From Novosphingobium sp. ERN07 (GTDB lineage Bacteria > Pseudomonadota > Alphaproteobacteria > Sphingomonadales > Sphingomonadaceae): a stretch of 64,000 bases of DNA. The position numbers and the translations under genes were made by a program. Positions 17,404 to 25,790 of the stretch are shown here, piece by piece; position 1 is the first letter of the stretch, and each line of letters starts with the position of its first letter. The DNA is taken from NCBI RefSeq assembly GCF_012641335.1, contig NZ_JABAID010000010.1:62001-126000 (forward strand), in the 5' to 3' direction. Under the pieces are notes generated by a model. It searched no databases. It saw only the letters and a list, made by a program, of their open reading frames with translations, and was not told the DNA's origin.

Positions 17404-18600
17404 CTAGGTGTTCCAGACCAGCTCCACCCGCCGCAGCGCGCCGACGATGCCGGGTACGGGTGAAAGGTCGCTGTCAGGGCTGAGTGCGAAGTCGGGAATG
17501 CGCTTCAGCCATTCCTCCAGCGTGATCGCCACTTCCTTGCGCGCCAGTTCCTGCCCTGGACACATGTGCGGGCCGGAACCGAACGTGGAATGACGCGCGC
17601 GTTTGCGGGCGGGATCTATGGTGAGCGGATCGGGGTTCACGCGCGGGTCAAGGCCGTGGACCTGCGTCGGGATGGCGATCATGTCTCCGGCTTTCAGATG
17701 GACGCCGTGAAATTCGATATCGTGGCGCACCTCGCGCGCGATGGAGACAAGGCCGAAGCGGCGGAACAGTTCGTGGACTACCGGCACGATATCCGCCCCG
17801 CGCTGTCGCAGATCGGCGCGCAGTGCAGCGTTTTCCGCCAGTTCGCGCATGATGAAGCCCAGCACGTTTACCACGGTATCAAGGCCCGCGATCAGAACTT
17901 GCGTGACCACTGAAAGCGCCTCGTCACGGGTCAACCGCCGCCCTTCGCCAAGATCAGCGTGGAGCAGTGCGCTGATCATGTCCTCACCGGGCGTTTGGCG
18001 CCGTGCATCGACCAGCGGGGCGACATAATCGAAGAACACGGCTTTGGCTTCGTCGAAGGTCATGTCCATGCCGGGGCGCGTCATACATTCGGCCCAGTGG
18101 CGGATTTTTGGCGCTTCTGCTGCATCGATGCCGACCAGCGCCATGAACACGCGGATCGGGAACTGTTCAGCATATTCGGCAGAAAAGTTGCAATGGCCCC
18201 TGCTCGCAAACCCTTCGATCAGATCGACGGCAGTGGCGCGAATGCTGTCGGAAAGGCCCCGGATGGCAGAGGGATTGAGATGCGCGTTGAGCAACTGGCG
18301 ATAGGGCCGGTGTTCGGGCGGGTCGATGGTGGTGGGGATCAGCCCGTGCATCTCGCCCACCGATTTGGGCAGCACGATCACGCGCGATGAAAAGCGGCCA
18401 GGATCAGACTGCACGTCCTGCAAAGCCTCACCCCCCAGTGCGATCCAGTGCCCTTCGTTGCGCGGTGTCCAGACGACGGCAGGGTTGCTTGCAGAAAGGT
18501 CGCTCCAGGCCTTGTGGAAGCCATCGCTTTCAAGACCGGGCGGCATGTAGATATTGATATCGACAATACGGTCGGCCGGCACATGGGACGGGGTCTGCAT
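17404..18600 (-). CDS. Cytochrome P450, CYP101 (P450cam-like) family
   Basis: A 398-residue soluble class I P450. Seen: I-helix acid/alcohol pair Asp241-Thr242 in AGLDTVVN, the ExxR motif at Glu277-Arg280, and the heme-binding loop FGSGPHMCPG with Cys347. From memory of P450cam, similarity runs along the chain (GHWIA, PTxxDPPEHR, HCNFxxxYAExFPIRxFM, LKxGD, EEWLKRIPDF). The residue matching P450cam Tyr96 is His85, as I recall for CYP101B1, which hydroxylates ionones. That supports a norisoprenoid or related terpenoid substrate (inference). No ferredoxin or reductase partner is adjacent. An 11-bp hairpin covers its ribosome-binding site. Confidence 0.9.
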   Translation of the reverse strand: MQTPSHVPADRIVDINIYMPPGLESDGFHKAWSDLSASNPAVVWTPRNEGHWIALGGEALQDVQSDPGRFSSRVIVLPKSVGEMHGLIPTTIDPPEHRPYRQLLNAHLNPSAIRGLSDSIRATAVDLIEGFASRGHCNFSAEYAEQFPIRVFMALVGIDAAEAPKIRHWAECMTRPGMDMTFDEAKAVFFDYVAPLVDARRQTPGEDMISALLHADLGEGRRLTRDEALSVVTQVLIAGLDTVVNVLGFIMRELAENAALRADLRQRGADIVPVVHELFRRFGLVSIAREVRHDIEFHGVHLKAGDMIAIPTQVHGLDPRVNPDPLTIDPARKRARHSTFGSGPHMCPGQELARKEVAITLEEWLKRIPDFALSPDSDLSPVPGIVGALRRVELVWNT

Positions 18601-18603
18601 CGA

Positions 18604-18634
18604 ATGATCCTCTCGTTGTTATGGAGAGGATCAT
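18604..18634 (-). promoter_or_regulatory. 5'-UTR hairpin sequestering the P450 ribosome-binding site
   Basis: On the reverse strand ATGATCCTCTC pairs perfectly with GAGAGGATCAT around a 9-base loop. The second arm contains GAGAGGA, the Shine-Dalgarno of the P450 start 7 bases further on. Folding would hide the ribosome site. No terminator-like T-tract is present. Confidence 0.6.
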
Positions 18635-18683
18635 GCGCGCGTGCGTGCCTGCGGACGCTTGGTGTTTTGGATAGGGTGGGCGG

Positions 18684-19430
18684 TCAGCCCATCGTCTCTC
18701 CATTATCGATCACTATGTTGGTGCCGGTGATGTGGTGGCCATCGTCGCAGGCGAGGTAGAGGACCATGTTGGCGATGTCGGCGGGTTGACCCATGCCGTG
18801 GTTTTTTGCCTGATCCAGCCCGGCGTTGCCTTCGGGAAGTTCGGCCAGCGCCTGCGCAGTCATGGGTGTGACGATGCCGCCGGGAGATATCGAATTGCAG
18901 CGGATGCGGTAGCCTTGTTCGCGGCAGTGGACCGCGATGGAGCGGGTCATGCCGATGATCCCGGCCTTGGCGGCAGCATAGGCGGGGATGGCGCTGATGC
19001 CCTTGATCCCGCCGACCGAGGCCATGTTGATGATCGAGCCGGAGCCGTCGCGGCTCATGTGCGGTAGTGCGGCCTTGCAGCCGAGAAACGTGCCGCCCGC
19101 CATAACGTCGGTTTGCAGCTTGTAATCGGCCCAAGACAGCGCCTCGACCGTGCCGAAGCGGACAAGGCCCGCGTTGTTGACCAGCGTATCGAGCCTGCCG
19201 AAGCGGCGCAGCGTTTCGGCCACGACTTCGGCCCAGTGGCCTTCATCGCGCACGTCATGCTTCAGGAACACGCAGTTGGGGATCTCGGCGGCGACCTTTT
19301 GCCCAAGGTCTTCCTGCATATCGGTGATCACAACGCTTGCGCCTTCGCGCGCCAGAACGCGCGCGTCTTCTGCACCAAGGCCCGAAGCGCCGCCGGTGAT
19401 CAGGGCGACCTTGCCATCCATCTTGCCCAT
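18684..19430 (-). CDS. Short-chain dehydrogenase/reductase (SDR)
   Basis: A 248-residue classical SDR: TGGASGLG motif, Asp at the end of strand two (VITDMQ, suggesting NAD), NNAG, Ser in NMASVGG and YAAAK. The start ATG at 19430 follows AGGAAAAGAACG and gives MGKMDGKVALITGG; longer in-frame starts run through the upstream gene. It lies 11 bp after the tandem SnoaL-like gene and 83 bp before the P450. A role in oxidising the alcohol made by the P450 is a reasonable inference from this order. Confidence 0.88.
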   Translation of the reverse strand: MGKMDGKVALITGGASGLGAEDARVLAREGASVVITDMQEDLGQKVAAEIPNCVFLKHDVRDEGHWAEVVAETLRRFGRLDTLVNNAGLVRFGTVEALSWADYKLQTDVMAGGTFLGCKAALPHMSRDGSGSIINMASVGGIKGISAIPAYAAAKAGIIGMTRSIAVHCREQGYRIRCNSISPGGIVTPMTAQALAELPEGNAGLDQAKNHGMGQPADIANMVLYLACDDGHHITGTNIVIDNGETMG

Positions 19431-19441
19431 CGTTCTTTTCC

Positions 19442-20488
19442 TTATGCGGCCCAGTGGGCGTAAACGGGATCGGCAGCGCCGAAGCAGCCGCGATGGGTGA
19501 GCGCTTCGTAAAACCCGTCGCGCTCCATCGTGGAGGGGTGCGAATGGTTCCAGTCGGCCACGAAGGTGCGGGACTGGATCAGCCACTTGCCATCGCGCTT
19601 CACATAACGGTCGATATAGCGGCCGCCGGTGAGCACTTCGGTGCCCGACTGCACCATTTGCGCGATCACATAGTGTTCGCCCACGGCTTCATCCCCGCGC
19701 ACGTCGATCCATTCGTTGGCGACCGAGTGGAAGCACATCTCAAGGTTCTGCGATACGAAGGCGGTGATCTGCTGCGCGAAGTCCTTGCCCGAACCGTTGA
19801 CCACGCCGGAAATGACGGTGGAATCATCGGTGAAGATCGAAGCGAGCAGTGCTTCGTCGGCCCGGTCAACGCCGCGCGCATAGGCCATGAGCAGATCGTG
19901 GATTTCGGCGCGCGCGAGGGCGGCGTCGAGAGCGGCTTCGCGGTTTTCGGATGGCGTCATCGAGGTGTTCCTTGCACTGGCGGCATGAAGGGCAAGCAGG
20001 GCGCGGCCCGGATCGGCGGCGCCTTTGCCGCCTGCCGGCAGGAAGTGTTCGAAGCCGGTCGTCGGATCGGCGCGGACGGCGCTGTTCGGGCGGTTGACAT
20101 TGCCATCGAGAACGTAGGTGCGGTGGGTGAGCCGCCAATCGCCTTCACGGCATTCAAGCCGGTCGAGATAGCGGCCCATGACCCAGCGTTGCAGATCGGC
20201 CTCCTCGACATAAGCGATGACATAGGATTCCGCCGTGGCGCGATGACCCTGCGTTTGTATCCAGCAGTTTGACGTGCGGTGAAGCGTGGGAAGGGCCGAT
20301 TTTTGCGCATTGGCAAGGATATCGACAAGCGTGGCAACGGGGCCGGCATAGAAGCCGTAATCGACGGTGGCGTCATCGTGATAGGCGCTGCCGAGCAGGT
20401 TGGCGTCGGCCCGGTCCACCCCCCGACTGTGATTGGCGAGCGCGTTCAGGATGCCGTGGCGGGCGATGAGATCGTCTGGTCCGATCAA
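19442..20488 (-). CDS. Tandem (two-domain) SnoaL-like protein
   Basis: A 348-residue protein made of two SnoaL-like domains (about 1-150 and 180-340). Each starts with a matching helix (ILNALANHSRGVDRADANLL; IHDLLMAYARGVDRADEALL) and has a GRYLDR/GRYIDR strand followed by W-L-x-x-R. Family members are normally single domains of 130-170 residues, so this is a duplication plus fusion. The start is TTG at 20488 with GGAGG at good spacing. An internal ATG at 19960 (residue 177) is preceded by AAGGA at good spacing, so a separate second-domain product is possible. Operon with the SDR and perhaps the P450 downstream. Confidence 0.82.
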   Translation of the reverse strand: MIGPDDLIARHGILNALANHSRGVDRADANLLGSAYHDDATVDYGFYAGPVATLVDILANAQKSALPTLHRTSNCWIQTQGHRATAESYVIAYVEEADLQRWVMGRYLDRLECREGDWRLTHRTYVLDGNVNRPNSAVRADPTTGFEHFLPAGGKGAADPGRALLALHAASARNTSMTPSENREAALDAALARAEIHDLLMAYARGVDRADEALLASIFTDDSTVISGVVNGSGKDFAQQITAFVSQNLEMCFHSVANEWIDVRGDEAVGEHYVIAQMVQSGTEVLTGGRYIDRYVKRDGKWLIQSRTFVADWNHSHPSTMERDGFYEALTHRGCFGAADPVYAHWAA

Positions 20489-20512
20489 GGCGGTCCTCCG
20501 ATAAGAAAAAAT

Positions 20513-20542
20513 GCCCCGGCTGCTGGTGAAGGCAGCCGGGGC
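20513..20542 (-). terminator. Rho-independent terminator of the TonB receptor gene
   Basis: On the reverse strand GCCCCGGCTGC and GCAGCCGGGGC form a perfect 11-bp stem (20513-20523 with 20532-20542), followed by ATTTTTTCTTAT. It lies 20 bp after the receptor stop and directly before the ribosome site of the tandem SnoaL gene, so that gene needs readthrough or its own promoter. Confidence 0.85.
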
Positions 20543-20561
20543 CAGGGAGGATCGCTTCAGA

Positions 20562-22862
20562 TCAGAAGTTGTAACCCACGGTCACGCCGAACTGGCGGGG
20601 CGGTGCATAGCCGACGATGCCCATGTAGCCGGGGCTATCGTAGACGGTGGAGATATAGCGCTTGTCGAACAGGTTCTTGCCCCACAGGCCGATCGAATAG
20701 CGCTTGTCCGGGCCATAGTAGGTCAGCAGCGCATCGACATAATAGGTGGGTTGGACCGAGGAACGCGGGGTGTTGACCACTGCGGTGTAGAACTTCTGCC
20801 CGGTGTACATCCAGCTTGCATCGGCAACGAGGCTGGAACCATCGGCAAATTCGGCGGTGTAGTTGATGCCCAGCGTGGAGGCCCACTTGGGCGCATTTTG
20901 CAGGGCATAGCCCTTCAGGTCGATGAAATTTGCGGCTACCGGATCGAAGTAGAGGAAGTCCTTGTACTTGGTATCAAGGTAGGCGAGCGATCCGCGCAGG
21001 GTGAGGCCATCGACGGGCACGGCCTGCAGCTCCAGTTCGAAGCCCTTGATTTCGGATTCGGCGGCGTTGAGGATGCGGTTGCCCTGCACGTTGGTTGCCG
21101 GATCGAAATAGATCTGCGCAACCTGCATGTCGCGATAGCTGGTGTAGAAGGCGGCAAGGTTTGCGCGCAAGCGGCGGTCAAGGAAGTCTGCCTTCAGGCC
21201 CAGTTCGAAGGTATCGACCTTTTCCGGGTTATAGGGCGCATTGCCGTCTGCCGCCACGCCGATGCGACCGGTGAAGCCGCCCGATTTGAAACCGCGTGCC
21301 CAGTTGGCATAGACAAGCTGGTTCTGGCCCACTTCGTAATCGAGGCCGATCTTCCAGCCCACGTTGTTCCAGCTTTTCTTGCCGCCCACATCGAGGCTGC
21401 CGGGGAACAGCACATCGAACTTGTCCCAGTTGGCCGAGGTGAGGTTTTCGCTGCCAAGGCCGGTATCGAGCGTGGCGCGGGCATCGATGCTGTCATGCGT
21501 GTAGCGGATGCCGGCGGACAGCTTCAGCGCATCGGTAAGCTGGGTGTAGGTTTGCAGGAAGGCCGAGAACGATTCTGTGCCCTGATCCTGCACGTTGTAC
21601 TGGATCAGGCCCGGCAGCGCGAAGTCCAGATGGTACATCTGGTAATGGTTGTAATCGGTCTTCATGTAGAACAGACCGGCCACCGCATTGAAGCGTTCGC
21701 CCACGTCGAAGGCGCTGCGCAGTTCCTGGCTGAACTGCCAGCCACGGGTGCGGCGGCGGGTGGCGTTGTTCGTCTTCGCGGTGCCATCCTGATCGGTGTA
21801 TTCGAACAGGGTGAAGTGCTTGTAACCGGTGATCGCGGTGATATCGCCCAGCGGGGTGTTATCGTACTGGATCGTGCCGATGAAGAACTTCGTCGTCATG
21901 TCAGACTGATCGGGCACTTCGTTGTTGCCCGAATAGTACTTGTCCGGCGCAACGCAGGGCTGGCCTGCGGTGGCGCAGGGGCTGCGATACATCGGCTCTA
22001 CCGCGCCGTTCCAGAAGGTGCCTTCGGGCACATAGTTCGCTTCGCCCGGCAGCCCACCATTGACGACGATGGGCGCGCCGTTTCGGGCTTCGACATATTC
22101 GCCCTGAAGCGTGATCTTCAGATCGGCGTTGGGCGTGATGTAAAGCTGGCCGCGCACCGCATCCACATTCTTGCGGCCCATGTCCTCGCCGTTCCAGACG
22201 TTCGTTACCCAACCATCGCGCTGGGTGTGGATGCCCGCAACCTTGACGCTGACCACATCCTTGACCAGCGGGGCTTCGATTGCGGCGTTGATGTCGAACC
22301 GATACCAGTTGCCCACCGTACCGCGCACATAGCCACCGAATTCGCCGGTGGGCTGATTGGTTACCACATTGACCACGCCGCCGGTGGTGTTTGCACCGAA
22401 CAGCGTGCCTTGCGGGCCGCGCAGGATTTCGACGCGGTTGGAATCATAAGTATCGAGCAGCGCGCCCATCGAGAAGAACTGCGGCACGCCATCGACCACG
22501 ATGGACACGGTGTTACCGGCATAGGGATCGGGTTCGATCACGCCGATACCGCGAATGGTGAAGACTGCGTTGTTGGGGGTGTTGGCGAAGTTATCGATCT
22601 GCACGTTGGGCACAGAGCCTTGCAGCGCCTGCAACGTGGTGACGTTCATCGCCGCCAGCGTATCGCCGCCGACTGCCGCGATGGAGATCGGCACCGACTG
22701 GATGCTTTCAGCCTTTTTCTGCGCGGTGACGACGATTTCCGAAAGGCCGCCGCTGGGGGTATCTTCGGCCTGTGCTGCCTGCGCCAGCGCAGTGGCGGGC
22801 AGCGTGGCTAGTGCCAGCAGCGACAGGCTGCCAAGCAGGCGCGATGCGGTTGATCCGGTCAT
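20562..22862 (-). CDS. TonB-dependent outer-membrane receptor
   Basis: A 766-residue receptor. Signal peptide (SLLALATLPATALAQA), TonB-box-like SEIVVTAQKKAES, plug domain (VEILRGPQGTLFGANTTGGV) and a 22-strand-type barrel ending with aromatic GVTVGYNF. Divergent from the TetR gene at 23039 with the recurrent operator between them, so it is probably induced by the pathway substrate. Followed by a strong terminator. It belongs to the siderophore-like receptor group that in sphingomonads is often repurposed for hydrophobic organic substrates; iron uptake is not excluded. Confidence 0.92.
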   Translation of the reverse strand: MTGSTASRLLGSLSLLALATLPATALAQAAQAEDTPSGGLSEIVVTAQKKAESIQSVPISIAAVGGDTLAAMNVTTLQALQGSVPNVQIDNFANTPNNAVFTIRGIGVIEPDPYAGNTVSIVVDGVPQFFSMGALLDTYDSNRVEILRGPQGTLFGANTTGGVVNVVTNQPTGEFGGYVRGTVGNWYRFDINAAIEAPLVKDVVSVKVAGIHTQRDGWVTNVWNGEDMGRKNVDAVRGQLYITPNADLKITLQGEYVEARNGAPIVVNGGLPGEANYVPEGTFWNGAVEPMYRSPCATAGQPCVAPDKYYSGNNEVPDQSDMTTKFFIGTIQYDNTPLGDITAITGYKHFTLFEYTDQDGTAKTNNATRRRTRGWQFSQELRSAFDVGERFNAVAGLFYMKTDYNHYQMYHLDFALPGLIQYNVQDQGTESFSAFLQTYTQLTDALKLSAGIRYTHDSIDARATLDTGLGSENLTSANWDKFDVLFPGSLDVGGKKSWNNVGWKIGLDYEVGQNQLVYANWARGFKSGGFTGRIGVAADGNAPYNPEKVDTFELGLKADFLDRRLRANLAAFYTSYRDMQVAQIYFDPATNVQGNRILNAAESEIKGFELELQAVPVDGLTLRGSLAYLDTKYKDFLYFDPVAANFIDLKGYALQNAPKWASTLGINYTAEFADGSSLVADASWMYTGQKFYTAVVNTPRSSVQPTYYVDALLTYYGPDKRYSIGLWGKNLFDKRYISTVYDSPGYMGIVGYAPPRQFGVTVGYNF

Positions 22863-22925
22863 TTTAGGTATCCCTCCCGAATATGCCGGTTCTGGTTCCT
22901 ATTGGCCCAAAATCCGGCGCTTCCA

Positions 22926-22957
22926 CCATAAAACAGGTGGGTATGCCGGTTTTATGG
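22926..22957. promoter_or_regulatory. Recurrent 32-bp palindromic operator (site B)
   Basis: Left arm CCATAAAACAGGTGG, spacer GT, right arm ATGCCGGTTTTATGG; 11 of 15 arm positions are complementary and the outer nine (CCATAAAAC / GTTTTATGG) are perfect. It lies 64-95 bp from the TonB receptor start and 82-113 bp from the divergent TetR start, the classic place for an autoregulated TetR operator. Confidence 0.75.
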
Positions 22958-23038
22958 CCCCAAGCCCACCCCTGTGGGAACTGGCGGTTTTGTCAGGAGG
23001 GCTTGAACGGCTCGAAAAGGCATGACAGGACGATGACG

Positions 23039-23737
23039 ATGGCCGAAACCACCATGCAAAAGCGGATGCTTGCCGCGATGCGCCCCAATGGCATGGGCGA
23101 AGTGCCCGAACGCTGGCAGCAGCGCAAATCGGCGCAGACCCGGCTGAAAATGCTTGAGGCTGCGGTCGATTGCCTTGTTGAAGGGGGATATCAGGGCCTT
23201 ACCACGGCGCAAGTGGCCGAACGCGCCAGCGTTTCACGCGGGGCAATGCACCATCATTTTGCCACGCGGATGGATTTGGTGGCCGCTGTGGTGGAGCATG
23301 TGTTCTATCAACGGATGCGCCTGTTTCTGGAAGATTATCTGGCCAGCATGGTAAAGGCTGGCGATGTGCCGCTGATCGACCTTGCAACGCAGGCGCACTG
23401 GCGCAGCGTGCAGACGCGCGAATATGCCGCCTATCTGGAACTGGCCGTGGCCGCGCGCACCGATGCCGAACTGGACGCCGCGTTCGAACCGGCCGCCCGC
23501 CGTTTTGACGAAGTGTGGACCGCCGAAATGATCGAATCCTTCCCGCAATGGCAGGACCAGTGGCAGGCGATGAAGCTGGGCAGCGATTTCGCCATTGCGG
23601 TACATTCCGGTCTGCTGCTGCACCGCCCGGTGTTTGGCCCAGACCGGATAGAACAGGTGCTGCGCCTGACGCTCGACGCGATTCGGGCGCTGTACAAGCC
23701 GGTGGATGAAACCGGTGGCGCCGGATTCCTCGCATAA
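23039..23737 (+). CDS. TetR-family transcriptional regulator
   Basis: A 232-residue TetR protein. The N-terminal DNA-binding domain has the helix-turn-helix LTTAQVAERASVSRGAMHHHF with the usual following F-x-x-R-x-D-L segment; the C-terminal domain is alpha-helical and would bind the effector. Start at 23039 (MAETTMQ) is preferred because AGGA lies 8 bases upstream; the ATG at 23033 is too close to it. Divergent from a TonB receptor with site B between them, and first gene of an operon with an SDR and a SnoaL-like gene. It is the best candidate for the protein that binds the recurrent palindrome (inference). Confidence 0.9.
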   Translation: MAETTMQKRMLAAMRPNGMGEVPERWQQRKSAQTRLKMLEAAVDCLVEGGYQGLTTAQVAERASVSRGAMHHHFATRMDLVAAVVEHVFYQRMRLFLEDYLASMVKAGDVPLIDLATQAHWRSVQTREYAAYLELAVAARTDAELDAAFEPAARRFDEVWTAEMIESFPQWQDQWQAMKLGSDFAIAVHSGLLLHRPVFGPDRIEQVLRLTLDAIRALYKPVDETGGAGFLA

Positions 23738-23821
23738 AGACCAGTTCCGCAACGGTGGCCGTCTGGCAGGATCACGGCAATCCGCTACCGGACTATCGGT
23801 TGCGCAACGGGAGAAGATGGT

Positions 23822-24508
23822 ATGGCAACCGTGGCAATTACCGGCGCGGGGCGCGGAATCGGCCTTGAACTGGCGCGGCAGCATGTGGAAGCCGGGGACC
23901 GGGTGATCGCGCTGGTGCGCAATCCCGCAAGCGCCACAAAGCTGGCCGAACTGGCCGCCGCTTCCGATGGCAGGCTGACGGTTCATGCGATGGACGTGGG
24001 CGATCAAGCTTCGGTCAGCGCAGGCGCGGCTGAAACGTCGGACGAGGCGGTCGATCTGCTCTACAACGTCGCCGGGGTGAGCGGTCCTGCCGCAGCCGAG
24101 CTGGAAAGTTCGGACTGGGCCGAATGGAACGACGTGTTCAACATCATGGTGCAAGGCCCGCTGCGCGTGTTGCAGGCGTTCCTGCCGCGTATGGCCGCAG
24201 GCGCGAAAGTCATCAATTTCTCCAGCCAGCTTGCGGCATCTACGTGGCCCTATGGCGGGTATTATGCCTATGCGGCGGCAAAGGCAGCGCTGAACCGGCT
24301 GATGCGCTCTGTCGCCACCGATCTGAAGGAGCGCGGCGTGATCATCGGGCTGGTCCATCCGGGCTGGGTGCAGACTGAGATGGGCGGCGATGGCGCAGAC
24401 ATCACCCCGCAGGAAAGCGCCGAAGGCATCCGCAAGCTTGCCGCAGACTGGACGCTCGACCGTTCGGGCGATTTCCTGAAGTGGAACGGCGAAACCCACG
24501 CCTGGTAA
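23822..24508 (+). CDS. Short-chain dehydrogenase/reductase (SDR)
   Basis: A 228-residue SDR, shorter than its neighbours: TGAGRGIG cofactor motif, YNVAG in place of NNAG, Ser in NFSSQLA, and YAAAK. The C-terminal region is of the carbonyl-reductase type (VHPGWVQTEMGG) and lacks the usual DGG tail, ending instead FLKWNGETHAW. That pattern matches the SDR branch often called C-factor or short carbonyl reductase. It lies 84 bp after the TetR gene and 12 bp before a SnoaL-like gene. Substrate unknown. Confidence 0.87.
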   Translation: MATVAITGAGRGIGLELARQHVEAGDRVIALVRNPASATKLAELAAASDGRLTVHAMDVGDQASVSAGAAETSDEAVDLLYNVAGVSGPAAAELESSDWAEWNDVFNIMVQGPLRVLQAFLPRMAAGAKVINFSSQLAASTWPYGGYYAYAAAKAALNRLMRSVATDLKERGVIIGLVHPGWVQTEMGGDGADITPQESAEGIRKLAADWTLDRSGDFLKWNGETHAW

Positions 24509-24520
24509 GGAGTGCGACCG

Positions 24521-24955
24521 ATGCCGTTTACCGGACCAATCGAGGATCGCGTGGCGATCCGCGAACTGATGGACACGCACGCCCACGGCGTGATGACCAA
24601 GGATGCCGAACTGTGGGGTTCGATCTGGGCGGACGACGCCTATTGGGAACTGCCCGACTATCCCGATCTTGGGGCCTTCGTTGGCAAGAAGACCATCGTC
24701 GATGGCTGGATCGAATCGATGAAGGCCTATGGCCTTGATAACTGCACCAAGCCGATGATCTATTTCATGCAGCCCGGATCAATCGAGGTGGACGGTGATA
24801 GCGCGAAATCGGTGGCCTATACCATCGAGATTTTTGACGATCCCGCTACGGCCAAGCGCATCCATACCACCGGGCGCTATGACGATGAACTGAAGCGGAT
24901 TGACGGCGCATGGAAGTTTACGCGGCGGGCCTATCGGACCGTTTACGCGGATTGA
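24521..24955 (+). CDS. SnoaL-like / NTF2-fold protein
   Basis: A 144-residue SnoaL-like protein beginning MPFTGPIEDRVAIRELMDT. It shares this opening (MPFTGPxEDRxAIREL) and the following W-ADDAYWELPDYPDLG stretch with the protein at 49101-49529, so these two are close paralogues and probably have the same job in two operons. The ATG at 24521 follows AAGGAG. It is the last gene of the TetR-SDR-SnoaL unit and overlaps the convergent thioesterase gene by 13 bp at the 3' ends. Confidence 0.82.
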   Translation: MPFTGPIEDRVAIRELMDTHAHGVMTKDAELWGSIWADDAYWELPDYPDLGAFVGKKTIVDGWIESMKAYGLDNCTKPMIYFMQPGSIEVDGDSAKSVAYTIEIFDDPATAKRIHTTGRYDDELKRIDGAWKFTRRAYRTVYAD

Positions 24956-25389
24956 TCTGAGGCGATCGTCAGCAGCACAGCCCGCCACGCTTCCGGCAAG
25001 GGAGTGGGGCGGCGTGTGCGCGCATCGACATAAACGTGGGTGAAGTGTCCCTCGGCTGCGGCTTCATCAATGCCTTCGACGAAGACGCCGAGATGGTAGG
25101 TGACGCTGCTTGATCCGAGCCGCGCCACAGTCACGCCAATCTCAATCCGCTGCGGGAAAGCAACCGGAGCTGCATAGCGACAGCCCGTTTCCACCACGAG
25201 GCCGATAGGGTTGCCGCCCTCGATCTGGAGCAAACCGTTGTCGATCAGCCAGGCGTTCACCGCCGTATCGAACCAGCCATAGTAGACCACGTTGTTGACG
25301 TGCCCATACACATCGTTGTCGTGCCAGCGTGTGCTGATCGGGGCGAAATGGCGATAGGCGGTGCGGGGGCGAAGCGGGGTGCGGCTCAT
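24943..25389 (-). CDS. 4-hydroxybenzoyl-CoA thioesterase-like acyl-CoA thioesterase
   Basis: A 148-residue hotdog-fold thioesterase. The family signature WHDNDVYGHVNNVVYYGWFD is near residue 22, with the conserved Asp (in DNDVYGHVNN) as likely catalytic residue; the rest is the expected long helix plus sheet. Such enzymes hydrolyse acyl- or aroyl-CoA to free acid and CoA. It follows the EthD gene by 40 bp at the end of the Rieske R5 operon on the reverse strand, and its stop overlaps the convergent SnoaL gene. It links the operon to CoA-thioester chemistry, along with the synthetase at 27939. Confidence 0.87.
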   Translation of the reverse strand: MSRTPLRPRTAYRHFAPISTRWHDNDVYGHVNNVVYYGWFDTAVNAWLIDNGLLQIEGGNPIGLVVETGCRYAAPVAFPQRIEIGVTVARLGSSSVTYHLGVFVEGIDEAAAEGHFTHVYVDARTRRPTPLPEAWRAVLLTIASDQSA

Positions 25390-25429
25390 GAGCGTTCCCT
25401 AGCCGCTTCGCCGCGCATTGAGAACGCGA

Positions 25430-25780
25430 TTATGGCAGAACCGAAGCGTGCTCCTCGATCCGATAGGTTCGCATCCGCGTGCGGTCGAACAGGCGTTCTT
25501 CGTCGGCCACGATTTCGTTCATCACGGCAGGGCTGGCCATTGCGGCAAAGCAGGCGTCGCAGGTTTGCTGGTCGGGGAAGTCGATTTCCAGAACCACGTC
25601 GTAATCATGGTCCAGCGTCTGCCCGTCGAGCGGGTGGAGGTGGCGGCGGACATAGCGGGTGGCCCAGCCTGACAGCACCTTTTCTCCGATAAGCCGATGG
25701 CGGCTTTCGTAATAGGCGATGAAATCGGCCTTGGTCATGCCTTCGCGGCGTTTCAGCAGGGTGAGGACGGTGACGGTCAT
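25430..25780 (-). CDS. EthD-domain protein
   Basis: A 116-residue dimeric alpha/beta-barrel (ferredoxin-like) protein of the EthD type: TVTVLTLLKRREGMTKADFIAYYESRH is the typical opening, followed by VLEIDFPDQQTCDACFAAMAS. EthD-like proteins accompany P450 or oxygenase systems (for example ether degradation), and relatives include isomerases and lactone-forming enzymes; no catalytic residue can be assigned here. The start ATG at 25780 follows GAGG, which lies at the end of the upstream TIM-barrel gene; an earlier ATG at 25798 is possible. Translationally close to both neighbours. Confidence 0.78.
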   Translation of the reverse strand: MTVTVLTLLKRREGMTKADFIAYYESRHRLIGEKVLSGWATRYVRRHLHPLDGQTLDHDYDVVLEIDFPDQQTCDACFAAMASPAVMNEIVADEERLFDRTRMRTYRIEEHASVLP

Positions 25781-25790
25781 GCCCAAGGCC

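Noticed and set aside
20511..22811. A 766-codon forward frame opposite the TonB receptor at 20562-22862
   Set aside because: Same length as the receptor because stop codons are rare in the antisense of GC-rich genes; the receptor has a signal peptide, plug and C-terminal Phe, while the forward frame has none of these.
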